Below are positions 1 through 9,389 of a stretch of DNA of 64,000 nt, piece after piece. The DNA is from Candidatus Zhuqueibacterota bacterium (lineage in GTDB: Bacteria > Zhuqueibacterota > Zhuqueibacteria > Residuimicrobiales > Residuimicrobiaceae), in the NCBI GenBank assembly GCA_963169875.1, contig CAUJEL010000067.1, positions 62,001 through 126,000 on the forward strand, read 5' to 3'. The notes under the pieces were generated by a model, which made no database searches, was not told the origin of the DNA, and saw nothing but the letters and a program-made list of their open reading frames with translations. The position numbers and the translations under genes are program-made. The stretch's first letter is position 1, and every line of letters begins with the position of its first letter.

Positions 1-1793
1 CCAATGGAGAAATCCCCCTTGGAGAAGCGCTGAGATTGCGCTTTAATTTAACCGAAGTGCTGCGGGAAGATGTGGAAAAAGCCGCCGCATTGATTGTTAA
101 TTCGATGAATCCCATGGTGGCCGAGACCATAGAAGCGTTGCGCCGCGCCGGTAAGCAGATCTATGTTTTCAGCACCAGCTTTGACGAAATTGTCCGCCCG
201 GTCACCGATGCCTTACTCATTCCCAAGGACCATGTTTTTTCAAATCAACTGATCTATGATTTCACCGGCCGGGTTGTTGGTATCAATGAAAACAATCCGT
301 TATTTTTCACCGTTGGCAAGGGCTTTTTGGCCGAGCAGCTCAAGAACGAGGGGCGCCTTCCCGGACGAACCGCTGTGGTGGGGGATGGCTCCACCGATCT
401 CTCCCTGCGAAAAAATAATATTGCCCAGATTTTTGTATACTATTCCGGTGCACAGATTTTGCAGGAGATCCGGCAGCAAGCCGATTTTTCCATTGAACGA
501 TTCAATCAATTATTGCCCCTCTTTTTTTCCGAAGCGGAGTATTCTTACAAGCAGGCCGAAACAGAGGCGCCGGTTGAGAACGAAGTGACTGTGCGGCCCA
601 GGGCGGTCTTGTTGGAAAACATCCATGAAAAGGCGGTCGCCTGTCTTCACGATGCGGCGGTGATTTTGGAAACCCATAAGGGCGTCTGGAATGAGGAGGA
701 ACTGATCACCGGGGCGCAGGGCGCTCACCTCCTGGGCATCCGCTCGCAGAGTCGCGTCACGGCGCGCGTCATTGAATCGCTGCCCGAGTTGTGGGCGGTT
801 GGCGCTTTTTGTATTGGTATCAACCAAATTGATCTCGACGCAGCAGCCCGTGCGGGCATTCCTGTTTTCAATGCGCCGTACAGCAACACGCGGAGTGTGG
901 CCGAGCTGGTGGTCGGCGAGACCATCATGCTCATGCGCCGGGTCATGGAGAAAAACGCCGCAGCGCACCAGGGGCGTTGGCTTAAGACGGCCGAAGGCTG
1001 TTCGGAGGTCCGGGGAAAAACCGTTGGCATCGTCGGGTATGGACATATAGGCTCACAGGTCTCCGTTTTGTTTGAGAGCATGGGCATGTCCGTGGTTTTT
1101 CATGATATTGTTGACAAGCTGCCGCTGGGCAACGTCCGGCGCGCCCAGAATTTGCACGCATTGCTGGAACAGGCCGATGTGGTCACGCTGCATGTGCCCG
1201 ACACGCCGGAGACGCGCGGGATGATCGGCGCGGCGGAGTTACAGAGGATGAAGGCAGGTTCCTTTTTAATCAATTCCAGCCGTGGCAAGGTGGTAGAGCT
1301 GCAGGCGCTGTATAATGAATTAAAGGCGGGCCGTCTCGCAGGCGCGGCCATCGATGTGTTCCCCCGGGAGCCCGGCCGCGCGGATGAGGCGTTTACTTCG
1401 CCGCTGCAGGGATTGGAAAATGTGATCTTAACGCCGCACATTGGCGGCAGTACCCGGGAAGCCCAGGAGAATATTGCGCTTTATGTGGGCAAAAAATTGG
1501 TCACCTATTTAAACACGGGCAATACACAGGGCGCAGTCAATTTTCCCGAAGTGGATATGCCGCGCATGGCGGGCACCCATCGGATTCTCCATATTCACAA
1601 GAATGTTCCGGGCGTCCTGGCCAAGATCAACAGCGTTTTTGCGCGCCGCAACATCAATGTCGCCGGCCAGATGCTGCAGACGAATGATCACATCGGGTAT
1701 CTGGTGGTGGATGTGGATCACCATATTTCGGGGCATGTCCTTGAACTCATGCGCCATATAACCGAGACCATAAAAATCAGAAAAATTGCGTAA
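1..1793 (+). CDS. serA: SerB-like HAD phosphatase / D-3-phosphoglycerate dehydrogenase (SerA) fusion with C-terminal ACT domain; 5' end truncated by window edge
   Basis: The frame is open to base 3 upstream of the ORF start (NGEIPLGEALRLRFNL...). HAD motif IV VVGDGSTDLSL; 2-hydroxyacid dehydrogenase motifs GKTVGIVGYGHIGSQV and NSSRGKVV, HIGGST; C-terminal ACT-like NVPGVLAKINSVFARRNINVAGQ. Confidence 0.93.
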   Translation, partial: NGEIPLGEALRLRFNLTEVLREDVEKAAALIVNSMNPMVAETIEALRRAGKQIYVFSTSFDEIVRPVTDALLIPKDHVFSNQLIYDFTGRVVGINENNPLFFTVGKGFLAEQLKNEGRLPGRTAVVGDGSTDLSLRKNNIAQIFVYYSGAQILQEIRQQADFSIERFNQLLPLFFSEAEYSYKQAETEAPVENEVTVRPRAVLLENIHEKAVACLHDAAVILETHKGVWNEEELITGAQGAHLLGIRSQSRVTARVIESLPELWAVGAFCIGINQIDLDAAARAGIPVFNAPYSNTRSVAELVVGETIMLMRRVMEKNAAAHQGRWLKTAEGCSEVRGKTVGIVGYGHIGSQVSVLFESMGMSVVFHDIVDKLPLGNVRRAQNLHALLEQADVVTLHVPDTPETRGMIGAAELQRMKAGSFLINSSRGKVVELQALYNELKAGRLAGAAIDVFPREPGRADEAFTSPLQGLENVILTPHIGGSTREAQENIALYVGKKLVTYLNTGNTQGAVNFPEVDMPRMAGTHRILHIHKNVPGVLAKINSVFARRNINVAGQMLQTNDHIGYLVVDVDHHISGHVLELMRHITETIKIRKIA

Positions 1794-1861
1794 TGAATTA
1801 TCCCTTTTTCGGTGTATATTTTTTCTAAATGGCATCTACCAGGAGCAAGACAGAGGTGAAT

Positions 1862-2848
1862 ATGAGACAGCTAAAGATCGGCATAGCCGGCGTTGGCAAA
1901 TTGGGAACCTTTCACTGCAATACCCTAAGCCAAATCCCGGACGTGCAGTTGGCGGGTGTTTATGATGTGGATTCCGGCCGTGCCGGAGAGGCAGCAAGCC
2001 GGTTCCACTGTCAAGCGTTTTCAGATTATGGGCAGCTGCTGCGTGCGGTTGATGCCGTTGGCATTGCCGTGCCGACAACCCTGCATCGCGATTTTACCGT
2101 TGCGGCGATCCATAGCGGAAAAGCTGTGTTTGTCGAAAAACCGATAGCCGCCTCGATTGCGGAAGCCGAAGAGATGGTCGCATCAGGTCTGGCGCGCGCG
2201 GTTCCGATCCAGGTAGGGCATATCGAACGCTTTAATCCGGCGATTCGCGCATTGGAACATCTGCTACCCAATCCCATGTTCATCGAATCCCATCGTCTGG
2301 CGCCCTTTGATCCGCGCGGGACCGATGTGGCGGTTGTTCTGGATTTGATGATTCACGACATTGACATCATTCTCAGCCTGGTGCAGAGTGAAGTTCAGCG
2401 CATAGACGCCAGCGGGGTAGCTGTGGTATCCGAGGAGGTTGACATCGCCAACGCCCGCCTGCAATTCATGAACGGCTGCGTGGCCAATGTCACCGCCAGC
2501 CGGATTTCACAGCGCAAGATGCGCAAGATGCGGCTGTTCCAGCGCGACTCGTATGTTTCCATCGATTTTCTCCAGCGCCTCTCTGAGGTTTTCCGCATCA
2601 TCGATCCGGAGGAGGGACAGGAGAGCACGGTGGTCCTGGGGCAGATCGACAAAGGGACGCGCAAACGCCACATCATTTATGAACAACCCAAGCCGCCCGA
2701 AGGAGATGCCATGCGGGCGGAGTGGCAAGCGTTTATCGATGCCGTACGCGATAACACCCGTCCCATCGTCAATGGAGAAGATGGCCTGAAGGCTTTGCGC
2801 GTGGCGGAAGAGATCACCGCTATTATCTCGAAGAATCAACAATTGTAA
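1862..2848 (+). CDS. Gfo/Idh/MocA family oxidoreductase
   Basis: Rossmann N-term KIGIAGVGKLGTFH, VFVEKPIA motif, HIERFNPA; M at 1862 preferred. Confidence 0.9.
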   Translation: MRQLKIGIAGVGKLGTFHCNTLSQIPDVQLAGVYDVDSGRAGEAASRFHCQAFSDYGQLLRAVDAVGIAVPTTLHRDFTVAAIHSGKAVFVEKPIAASIAEAEEMVASGLARAVPIQVGHIERFNPAIRALEHLLPNPMFIESHRLAPFDPRGTDVAVVLDLMIHDIDIILSLVQSEVQRIDASGVAVVSEEVDIANARLQFMNGCVANVTASRISQRKMRKMRLFQRDSYVSIDFLQRLSEVFRIIDPEEGQESTVVLGQIDKGTRKRHIIYEQPKPPEGDAMRAEWQAFIDAVRDNTRPIVNGEDGLKALRVAEEITAIISKNQQL

Positions 2849-2879
2849 ACATTTGTATTATTAAAAAACAGGAAAAACC

Positions 2880-3452
2880 ATGTCAGTACGGCAGATATTT
2901 TTCAAATACCGCAGTTTTACCCCCATCCCGCTCATCATCGCGGCGCTGGTGTTGGCGGATACAAGCTTGTGGTCTTTCATCATTGGATTTTGTGTGGCTT
3001 TGCTCGGCGAGAGCATTCGCATCTGGTCGGTGCGCTATGCGGGCAGCGCGACCCGCACGACCGGAGAGGTTGGCGCGGACGTGTTGGTGACCAGCGGGCC
3101 ATACGGCCATCTTCGCAATCCGCTTTATCTGGGCAATTTTTTGCTCAGTTTCGGCATTCTGATCATGGCATGGCCATGGATGCCCTGGCTCATGATCATT
3201 TTCCTGATCCTCTTCTTCGTTCAATACCACGCCATCATCTCATTGGAGGAAGAGTTCCTCCAGAAAAAATTTGCGGGTGATTACCAGGCATACATGAAAA
3301 ATGTGCCCAGCATGCTGCCGCGATTATCCCCCTGGAAAAAAGGCGACCGCATCCCCACATCACTCAAAAAGGCCCTGCGCACCGAGCGTAACTCTCTGCA
3401 GAGCTTCACGCTGGTGACGATTCTGGTCCTTTTGCGCTGGCTGTTGGGTTGA
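2880..3452 (+). CDS. Isoprenylcysteine carboxyl methyltransferase / phospholipid methyltransferase-like membrane protein
   Basis: Multi-TM protein with VTSGPYGHLRNPLYLGNFLL and C-terminal EEEFLQKKFAGDYQAYMKNVPSMLP typical of ICMT/PEMT family. Confidence 0.85.
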   Translation: MSVRQIFFKYRSFTPIPLIIAALVLADTSLWSFIIGFCVALLGESIRIWSVRYAGSATRTTGEVGADVLVTSGPYGHLRNPLYLGNFLLSFGILIMAWPWMPWLMIIFLILFFVQYHAIISLEEEFLQKKFAGDYQAYMKNVPSMLPRLSPWKKGDRIPTSLKKALRTERNSLQSFTLVTILVLLRWLLG

Positions 3453-3459
3453 GGCGCAT

Positions 3460-4611
3460 ATGCCGGGAAAGGTGATGATCATGGCCGGCGAAGCCTCCGG
3501 GGATTTGCACGGCGGCAGACTGGTCGCAGCGCTGAAACAGCAGGATCCCGCCATCGAGCTTTTTGGCGTCGGGGGACAACAGATGGCTGCGGCGGGCATG
3601 CAGCTTTATTATCACGTGGATCAGCTCGCCTATATGGGCTTTGTCGAGGTGGCGCGTCATTATTTCTTTTTCCGCCGCGTTTTCAATCATCTGCTCAAGG
3701 TTGTCGAGGAACGAAAACCGGACGTGGTGGTCCTCATCGATTATCCCGGGTTCAATCTCCGCTTCGCCCGGGCGGTTAAAAAAAAGGGTGTGCGAACGCT
3801 CTATTATATCGCACCGCAGGTGTGGGCCTGGGGCCAGGGACGTGCTGCAAAAATGGCCGCTTTTATTGATCAGATGGCGGTCCTCTTTGATTTTGAGGTT
3901 CCCTTTTTCTCAAAATTTGGCATCCGGACGGTTTTTGTGGGGCATCCGCTGCTCGAGGGCATGCAGATCAATAAGGAACGCCTGGCATTTTTCACAGCGT
4001 ATCAGCTCGATCCGGACGCGCCCGCGCTTGCCTTGTTGCCGGGTTCGCGGCATCAGGAGGTTGCGCAACTGCTGCCGGTCATGCTGGCGACAGCCGCTCG
4101 TCTGCGGTGTAAATTTCCGGCTGTGCAGGTCTTGCTGAGTCAGGCTGCCACCATTCAATCAGAACAGCTGGAAAAACTTTTGAGCGATTATCCGTGGGTC
4201 AAACTCATCCCCGGAGATTATTATGCCATGCTGGCCTACAGCCGGGCTGCGCTGGTAGCATCAGGCACCGCGACGCTGGAAACCGCGTGTGCCGGCTTGC
4301 CTTTTGCGCTGGTCTATAGAGTCTCGCCGCTCTCTTTCGCCATCGGCAAGCGGCTGGTGAAAATACCCTATATTGGCCTCGTCAATATCATTGCGGGCGA
4401 GGCGATTGTGCATGAGTATCTGCAGGATCGCGCGACCCCGGAGTGCTTGCTCCCGGAAGTGGAATCGCTGTTGTTTGATGAAGCCAGACGCCAACAACTC
4501 ATCCAACAGCTGTCGGCGGTGAAACATAAATTGGGCGCGCCGGGCGCATCGCAGGCTACGGCCGAATTGGTGCTGCAACAGGTGAAAGTGCATCAGACTG
4601 AAACAATTTAG
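3460..4611 (+). CDS. lpxB: Lipid-A-disaccharide synthase
   Basis: MAGEASGDLHGG N-terminus; PDVVVLIDYPGFNLR; YIAPQVWAW; ALLPGSRHQEV. Confidence 0.96.
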   Translation: MPGKVMIMAGEASGDLHGGRLVAALKQQDPAIELFGVGGQQMAAAGMQLYYHVDQLAYMGFVEVARHYFFFRRVFNHLLKVVEERKPDVVVLIDYPGFNLRFARAVKKKGVRTLYYIAPQVWAWGQGRAAKMAAFIDQMAVLFDFEVPFFSKFGIRTVFVGHPLLEGMQINKERLAFFTAYQLDPDAPALALLPGSRHQEVAQLLPVMLATAARLRCKFPAVQVLLSQAATIQSEQLEKLLSDYPWVKLIPGDYYAMLAYSRAALVASGTATLETACAGLPFALVYRVSPLSFAIGKRLVKIPYIGLVNIIAGEAIVHEYLQDRATPECLLPEVESLLFDEARRQQLIQQLSAVKHKLGAPGASQATAELVLQQVKVHQTETI

Positions 4612-4662
4612 GGTTATGTGATTTTTGGCACAGGGGATACTCACTTTTATCCGTATACTATC

Positions 4663-5325
4663 ATGACTGAACAAAAAGCAGTTAAATGGTATTTTTATAT
4701 CGCAACCAGGGTGACCTGGTTGTTGATATTGTTCCTTGGCAAAATCGGACGAATCACGCTCCGCAACCGGCACTATTGGAAACAGGCGCTGGCCAGCGGC
4801 CAGGGTTTTCTCGTGCCGATCTGGCACGGGAAGATGCTGTTGCCGATCTATGTCCATCGCAATCTCGGCGTCGTGGCCATGGTGAGCGAACATCAGGATG
4901 GAGAGATGATCGCGCAAACCGTGCATCGCCTGGGTTATGTGACGGTGCGCGGATCCAGTACCAGAGGCGGCCGCAAGGCTTTTCGCGAGATGATGCTGGC
5001 TCTGCGGCAGAACAGAATCTGCACCATCATGCCCGATGGCCCCAAGGGTCCCCGTCATGAATTCAAAATGGGGGCATTGATCCTGGCCATGCGCGCCGAT
5101 TGTCTCCTGTTGCCGATGACGTTTGCAGCAAGCCGGCCGATTGTCCTGAAGAGTTGGGATCGCTTTACGCTTTGGTGGCCATTCTCGCGATTATGTCTGG
5201 TCTATGGAGAGCCTTTCAAGGTTCCTCCCGGCCTTTCGGGCGAAGAGCTGGAAGCCTTTCGCTTAAAAGTTGAGCAGCGCATGCAGGCATTGGAGAGAGA
5301 AGCAGATGCCGTTTTTTCAAAGTAG
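4663..5325 (+). CDS. DUF374 family lysophospholipid acyltransferase-like protein
   Basis: IWHGKMLLP, SEHQDGE, VRGSSTRGG, PDGPKGPRHEFKMG motifs of DUF374. Confidence 0.88.
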   Translation: MTEQKAVKWYFYIATRVTWLLILFLGKIGRITLRNRHYWKQALASGQGFLVPIWHGKMLLPIYVHRNLGVVAMVSEHQDGEMIAQTVHRLGYVTVRGSSTRGGRKAFREMMLALRQNRICTIMPDGPKGPRHEFKMGALILAMRADCLLLPMTFAASRPIVLKSWDRFTLWWPFSRLCLVYGEPFKVPPGLSGEELEAFRLKVEQRMQALEREADAVFSK

Positions 5326-6328
5326 ATGGCCGGCAGCACTTTTTTGGCCTCTCGCGAAAATATACGCAGCCGTGATGGAGGGGCGTAACCGCGCTTTTGA
5401 TGAAGGCCGCCGCAGCATCGCCCGGCTGGACGTACCGGTCATCAGCATCGGGAACATCACGGTTGGCGGCACCGGCAAGACGCCAACGGTGATATTTTGG
5501 GCTCAATGGCTGCAAAAACGCCATAAAAAGGTGTGTGTGCTCAGCCGCGGGTATGGCCGCAGGAGCCGCGGCCGGGTTTTGATCTCGGATGGTGAGCGCA
5601 TTCTCGCGGATGCTGCCGCTGGCGGCGATGAGCCGCTGATGATCGCCTTGAAGACACCGGGCGTGATCGTGGTTGTCGATGCCGATCGTTACCGCGGCGG
5701 GACATGGGCATGCCGGCAATTTCATCCGGATGTCGTGCTACTCGACGACGGCTTTCAGCACCGGCAGCTGCATCGCGATCTGGATGTTGTCACGTTCAAA
5801 GGTGACCACGCTTTGGGCAATGGCTGGCTGCTTCCGGCGGGACCGCTGCGGGAGCCGCTGCACAATCTGCACAGAGCCGGTCTCTTTTGGCTCAACCAGG
5901 CGGAAGAGGATGTAGTCAGCCGGGAATTTCACAAGCCCGTAATCAAGGCGCAAATCTGTCCCCAACGGGTTCTCAATCACAAGGGAGAGGAACCTGATTT
6001 CAATGCGACGTTGCGAGCGCTGGCCTTTTGCGGATTGGCGCATCCACAGGATTTGGGCCTCTCCCTGGGGGAGAAGGGCATAGAAGTCGTCCGGTTGATA
6101 CCGTTCAAGGATCATCATATTTACAGGCACCGGGACATACAGGAACTGGAATTAGCGAGAGAAAAATTCCGCGCGGATGTGGTCATAACCACAGAAAAAG
6201 ACTGGGTCAAAATTGTACCCATGCATGATATACCCTCCCACTGGTATCGTCTGCAAATCGCGATCCAACCTGAAGACGCCCATAGCGCTGACATCATGAT
6301 CGGCAACCTCAGCAAAGGCTTTCTGTAA
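5306..6328 (+). CDS. lpxK: Tetraacyldisaccharide 4'-kinase
   Basis: VISIGNITVGGTGKTP Walker A, VLSRGYGR, GDEPLMIA, LLDDGFQHRQLHRDLDVV. Confidence 0.96.
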   Translation: MPFFQSRWPAALFWPLAKIYAAVMEGRNRAFDEGRRSIARLDVPVISIGNITVGGTGKTPTVIFWAQWLQKRHKKVCVLSRGYGRRSRGRVLISDGERILADAAAGGDEPLMIALKTPGVIVVVDADRYRGGTWACRQFHPDVVLLDDGFQHRQLHRDLDVVTFKGDHALGNGWLLPAGPLREPLHNLHRAGLFWLNQAEEDVVSREFHKPVIKAQICPQRVLNHKGEEPDFNATLRALAFCGLAHPQDLGLSLGEKGIEVVRLIPFKDHHIYRHRDIQELELAREKFRADVVITTEKDWVKIVPMHDIPSHWYRLQIAIQPEDAHSADIMIGNLSKGFL

Positions 6329-6354
6329 GTGTATCAAAGTAAGACAAAAAACGC

Positions 6355-6383
6355 TTGCAATTTTGCTAAAATATTGGTATGAT
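6355..6383 (+). promoter_or_regulatory. sigma-70-type promoter upstream of the NtrC-family regulator
   Basis: TTGCAA - 17 nt - TATGAT. Confidence 0.6.
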
Positions 6384-6439
6384 TAGCTTAGCACCGCAAG
6401 ATAAGCATCGATACCTCTCAGCTAAGTTTGGAGAGTTGC

Positions 6440-7828
6440 ATGGTTGATGAAAACACGAGTAAAGCCACCATTCTTATCGTTGATGATGATAAGAATATCT
6501 GTAAGATGATCGAAGCAAGCCTTCGCAAAGAAAAGCGCTACGAGATAGACAGCGCCCTCAGCGGTGAAGCCTGCCTGCGCATCGTTCGCGAGACCCCGCC
6601 AGATCTCATCTTGCTGGACATTCAGATGCCGGGCATTGATGGCATTGAAACATTACAAAAGCTACGTGAAGATAATCCGCATCTGCCGGTCATCATGATG
6701 ACCGCCCACGGCACGATCGAGCGCGCCGTCACCAGCATGAAATTGGGGGCCTATGATTTCCTGACCAAACCCTTCGCACGCGAACGGTTGGTGGTCACCG
6801 TGAACAACGCCTTGATCAACAGTTCCCTGCGCCGCGAAGTTGATGAATTGCGCTCGGAATTGCGCAGCAAGTACGCTTTTGCCAATATCATCGGCCAGAG
6901 CGGCGTCATGCGGGACGTGTTTCGTTCCGTGGAAAAAGTGATCAACAGCAATGTGACGGTCTTGATCAATGGCGAAAGCGGCACGGGCAAGGAGTTGATC
7001 GCACGGGCCATACACTACCATTCAACCGCGCGGGCTTCGAAGCCGTTTGTCGCGGTCAATTGTTCGGCGCTTCCCGAATCGCTGCTGGAAAGCGAACTGT
7101 TTGGCCATGAGAAGGGCGCTTTCACAGGCGCCCTTGGAAGGCGCGTTGGCAAATTTGAGCAGGCCAATGGCGGCACCATTTTTCTCGATGAAATCGGTTT
7201 GATGACCGCGGCCACCCAATCAAAACTACTTCGAGTTCTTCAGGAGCGCGAGTTCGAACGGGTGGGGGGAAACGAGTTGGTGAAAGTGGATGTGCGCGTG
7301 ATCTCCGCCACCAACAAGGATCTCGAGGAAGAGATGAAAAAAGGCGAGTTTCGTGAAGATCTTTATTATCGCATTGCGGTCTTTCCGATCAAGCTGCCGC
7401 CCTTGCGCGAGCGCAAGGAAGATATCCCCCTGTTGGCGGCCCACTTTTTGCAGAAATACAGCAAGCAGGAGGGCAAGCCCATTGAAGGTATCTCCTCGGA
7501 TGCGCTCGATCTGATGATGGCCTATAATTGGCCGGGTAATGTACGCGAACTGGAGAATGCCATGGAAAGAGCGGTGGTTCTGGCCGCTTCCCATGAACTC
7601 AATGCCAAGGATTTGCCGGTTGCGGTTCGATCTCTGGGTGAAAAGCGTATCTATGAATCTGACAACACCCTGGCCAGCTGGATCGAGAAATTGGAGGAAG
7701 AGGCGCTGCGCCAGGCGCTGCTGGAATGCGAGGGAAATATCTCGCAGACCGCCAAGAAACTGGGCATCGGCCGCGCGACCATATATCGCAAGGCCAAAAA
7801 ATACGGATTGCCCATGGTCAAGGGATAA
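6440..7828 (+). CDS. Sigma-54-dependent response regulator (NtrC family: receiver, AAA+, Fis HTH)
   Basis: Receiver DLILLDIQMPGIDG; GESGTGKELIARAIH; GAFTGA sigma-54 loop; C-terminal GNISQTAKKLGIGRATIYRKAKKYGL HTH. Confidence 0.97.
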   Translation: MVDENTSKATILIVDDDKNICKMIEASLRKEKRYEIDSALSGEACLRIVRETPPDLILLDIQMPGIDGIETLQKLREDNPHLPVIMMTAHGTIERAVTSMKLGAYDFLTKPFARERLVVTVNNALINSSLRREVDELRSELRSKYAFANIIGQSGVMRDVFRSVEKVINSNVTVLINGESGTGKELIARAIHYHSTARASKPFVAVNCSALPESLLESELFGHEKGAFTGALGRRVGKFEQANGGTIFLDEIGLMTAATQSKLLRVLQEREFERVGGNELVKVDVRVISATNKDLEEEMKKGEFREDLYYRIAVFPIKLPPLRERKEDIPLLAAHFLQKYSKQEGKPIEGISSDALDLMMAYNWPGNVRELENAMERAVVLAASHELNAKDLPVAVRSLGEKRIYESDNTLASWIEKLEEEALRQALLECEGNISQTAKKLGIGRATIYRKAKKYGLPMVKG

Positions 7829-7849
7829 CGCAGACCGGGTTTTATGATT

Positions 7850-7884
7850 AAAGCGCCAGAGAAGTTGACTCTGGCGCTTTTTTG
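7850..7884 (+). terminator. Rho-independent terminator after the NtrC-family gene
   Basis: AAGCGCCAGAG-AAGTTGA-CTCTGGCGCTT followed by T-run. Confidence 0.88.
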
Positions 7885-8000
7885 TTTCAAATAAATACAG
7901 TGTATCAGCGCGTAACGTTTTTTGCCCTCATTTGGTGATACAACTCACAACTCTCCTCAATAAATTCAAACACTTAAGAAATTAATGGTTCTGCAATTCT

Positions 8001-8015
8001 TGGTACATGATTTGC
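8001..8015 (+). promoter_or_regulatory. Candidate sigma-54 (-24/-12) promoter
   Basis: TGGTACATGATTTGC: GG-N10-GC spacing and near match to TGGCAC-N5-TTGC. Confidence 0.65.
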
Positions 8016-8207
8016 GCAGAGTATGTGAAAGCCAGACTGTGCGCGCGCTCCGCTTTAGGGGGGTGTATTGGAGTTGTGCGGGATGGCTGGTTGCCCTGCA
8101 ATGAGAGGTGATGTGATGCGTCGATTGATTCAAGTGTCACAACCCGGATGGGATTGCGGGCGGGTATCGGGTGGTCATTGAAGTCTAAGGGATTGTGACG
8201 TAATTGT

Positions 8208-9290
8208 ATGAAAACTGAAAATTTGACGCAACTGGTTTTCAATATTTGCTCAGGATCTTACAGCCAGGCGGAGCTGATCTCGTTCATCCACGTGGCGCAA
8301 AAAATATCTCTGAGCTATCTAAAGTATCAGGAAATGCTGGGGAAGCGCATCAGCGGTCATGCTTTTGAAGCCGATCTTGAACTTGCGGATTTGGCCATGG
8401 ATTGCATTGCTGAATTGTTTGGCCGTGATAAAGAGGGCCAGTTTCCGCAATTAAAAAAGTACTATGAAGGCAAGTTTGCGGAGATGCCGTACATCAATGA
8501 TGCCGAAGTGCTGATCCTCACGCGCCGTTTAATCGTCAGAAAAACCAAACAGGAGTTGTCGCGTATTTTCCGGGAACGGGATCCGGAGGGGGCCAAAATT
8601 GTGCGCAATATAAAGGTCGCCATCCGTACCTCTGTGGATCTGCATATTTTCAGGGAACTTGGAAAAGAGTTTGTATTTCAGGGGGTATATCCAAAGTGGG
8701 ATGAATCGATGACGCTGACGGCCACCCTGCAAAAACAATTGCGCCGCACGCTGCCTCCAATCCCGGATGATATTCTCCATAAAATATTTCTGGACAATTA
8801 TCACACCGGGGATTCCGTCTCTGCTTCCATTCGCAGATTTTTACTCGCACTGGAGAGCGTGCAGGGTTATCAAAATTTTGTCTCCATGGATAATCTTGTC
8901 AAGTTGGTGCGATATGTAAAATTCGATACCTGCCGTGAAAAGATGAGCATCAACGATATGGTCCCCACGCCGTCGGATCATCTGGAAACCAAGGAGATGG
9001 AGGCCTATATTGAAGTCGTCATGTCGAATATCTGGACCCGGCTAGATACCCAGTATTTGCGGACGCAAAAGCTGGCGGCGGACAAAGCGGTCATTTATCA
9101 CAAGGCATTGCGGGATGTATTGTATGATTTGATACAAAAACGGGATACATCCTCCTATTATCGGAATCTCAAATTCTACATCAATAATCTTACACAAAAG
9201 GAGTATCGTCAGCAGGAGCGTTCAGTGTTTGAATACCTGGCCAAGCTGGCCAAAAAAGAATTTCGAAAATATTTGTGCGAAATGCTGTAA
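8208..9290 (+). CDS. Uncharacterised protein, possibly divergent sigma-70-family-like
   Basis: Complete 360-aa ORF. N-terminal KYQEMLGKRISGHAFEADLELADLAMDCIAELFGRDKEGQFPQLKKYY loosely resembles sigma region 2. A zf-HC2-like gene follows. Confidence 0.5.
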   Translation: MKTENLTQLVFNICSGSYSQAELISFIHVAQKISLSYLKYQEMLGKRISGHAFEADLELADLAMDCIAELFGRDKEGQFPQLKKYYEGKFAEMPYINDAEVLILTRRLIVRKTKQELSRIFRERDPEGAKIVRNIKVAIRTSVDLHIFRELGKEFVFQGVYPKWDESMTLTATLQKQLRRTLPPIPDDILHKIFLDNYHTGDSVSASIRRFLLALESVQGYQNFVSMDNLVKLVRYVKFDTCREKMSINDMVPTPSDHLETKEMEAYIEVVMSNIWTRLDTQYLRTQKLAADKAVIYHKALRDVLYDLIQKRDTSSYYRNLKFYINNLTQKEYRQQERSVFEYLAKLAKKEFRKYLCEML

Positions 9291-9389
9291 ATTTTCCGTG
9301 AAAACTGGCCATTGTCTGTATGTTACATATTAGTAATAGGAGGGTGTAACAAACAGGGAGCTAGGCAATCGCCTAGATGAAAGCGGATA

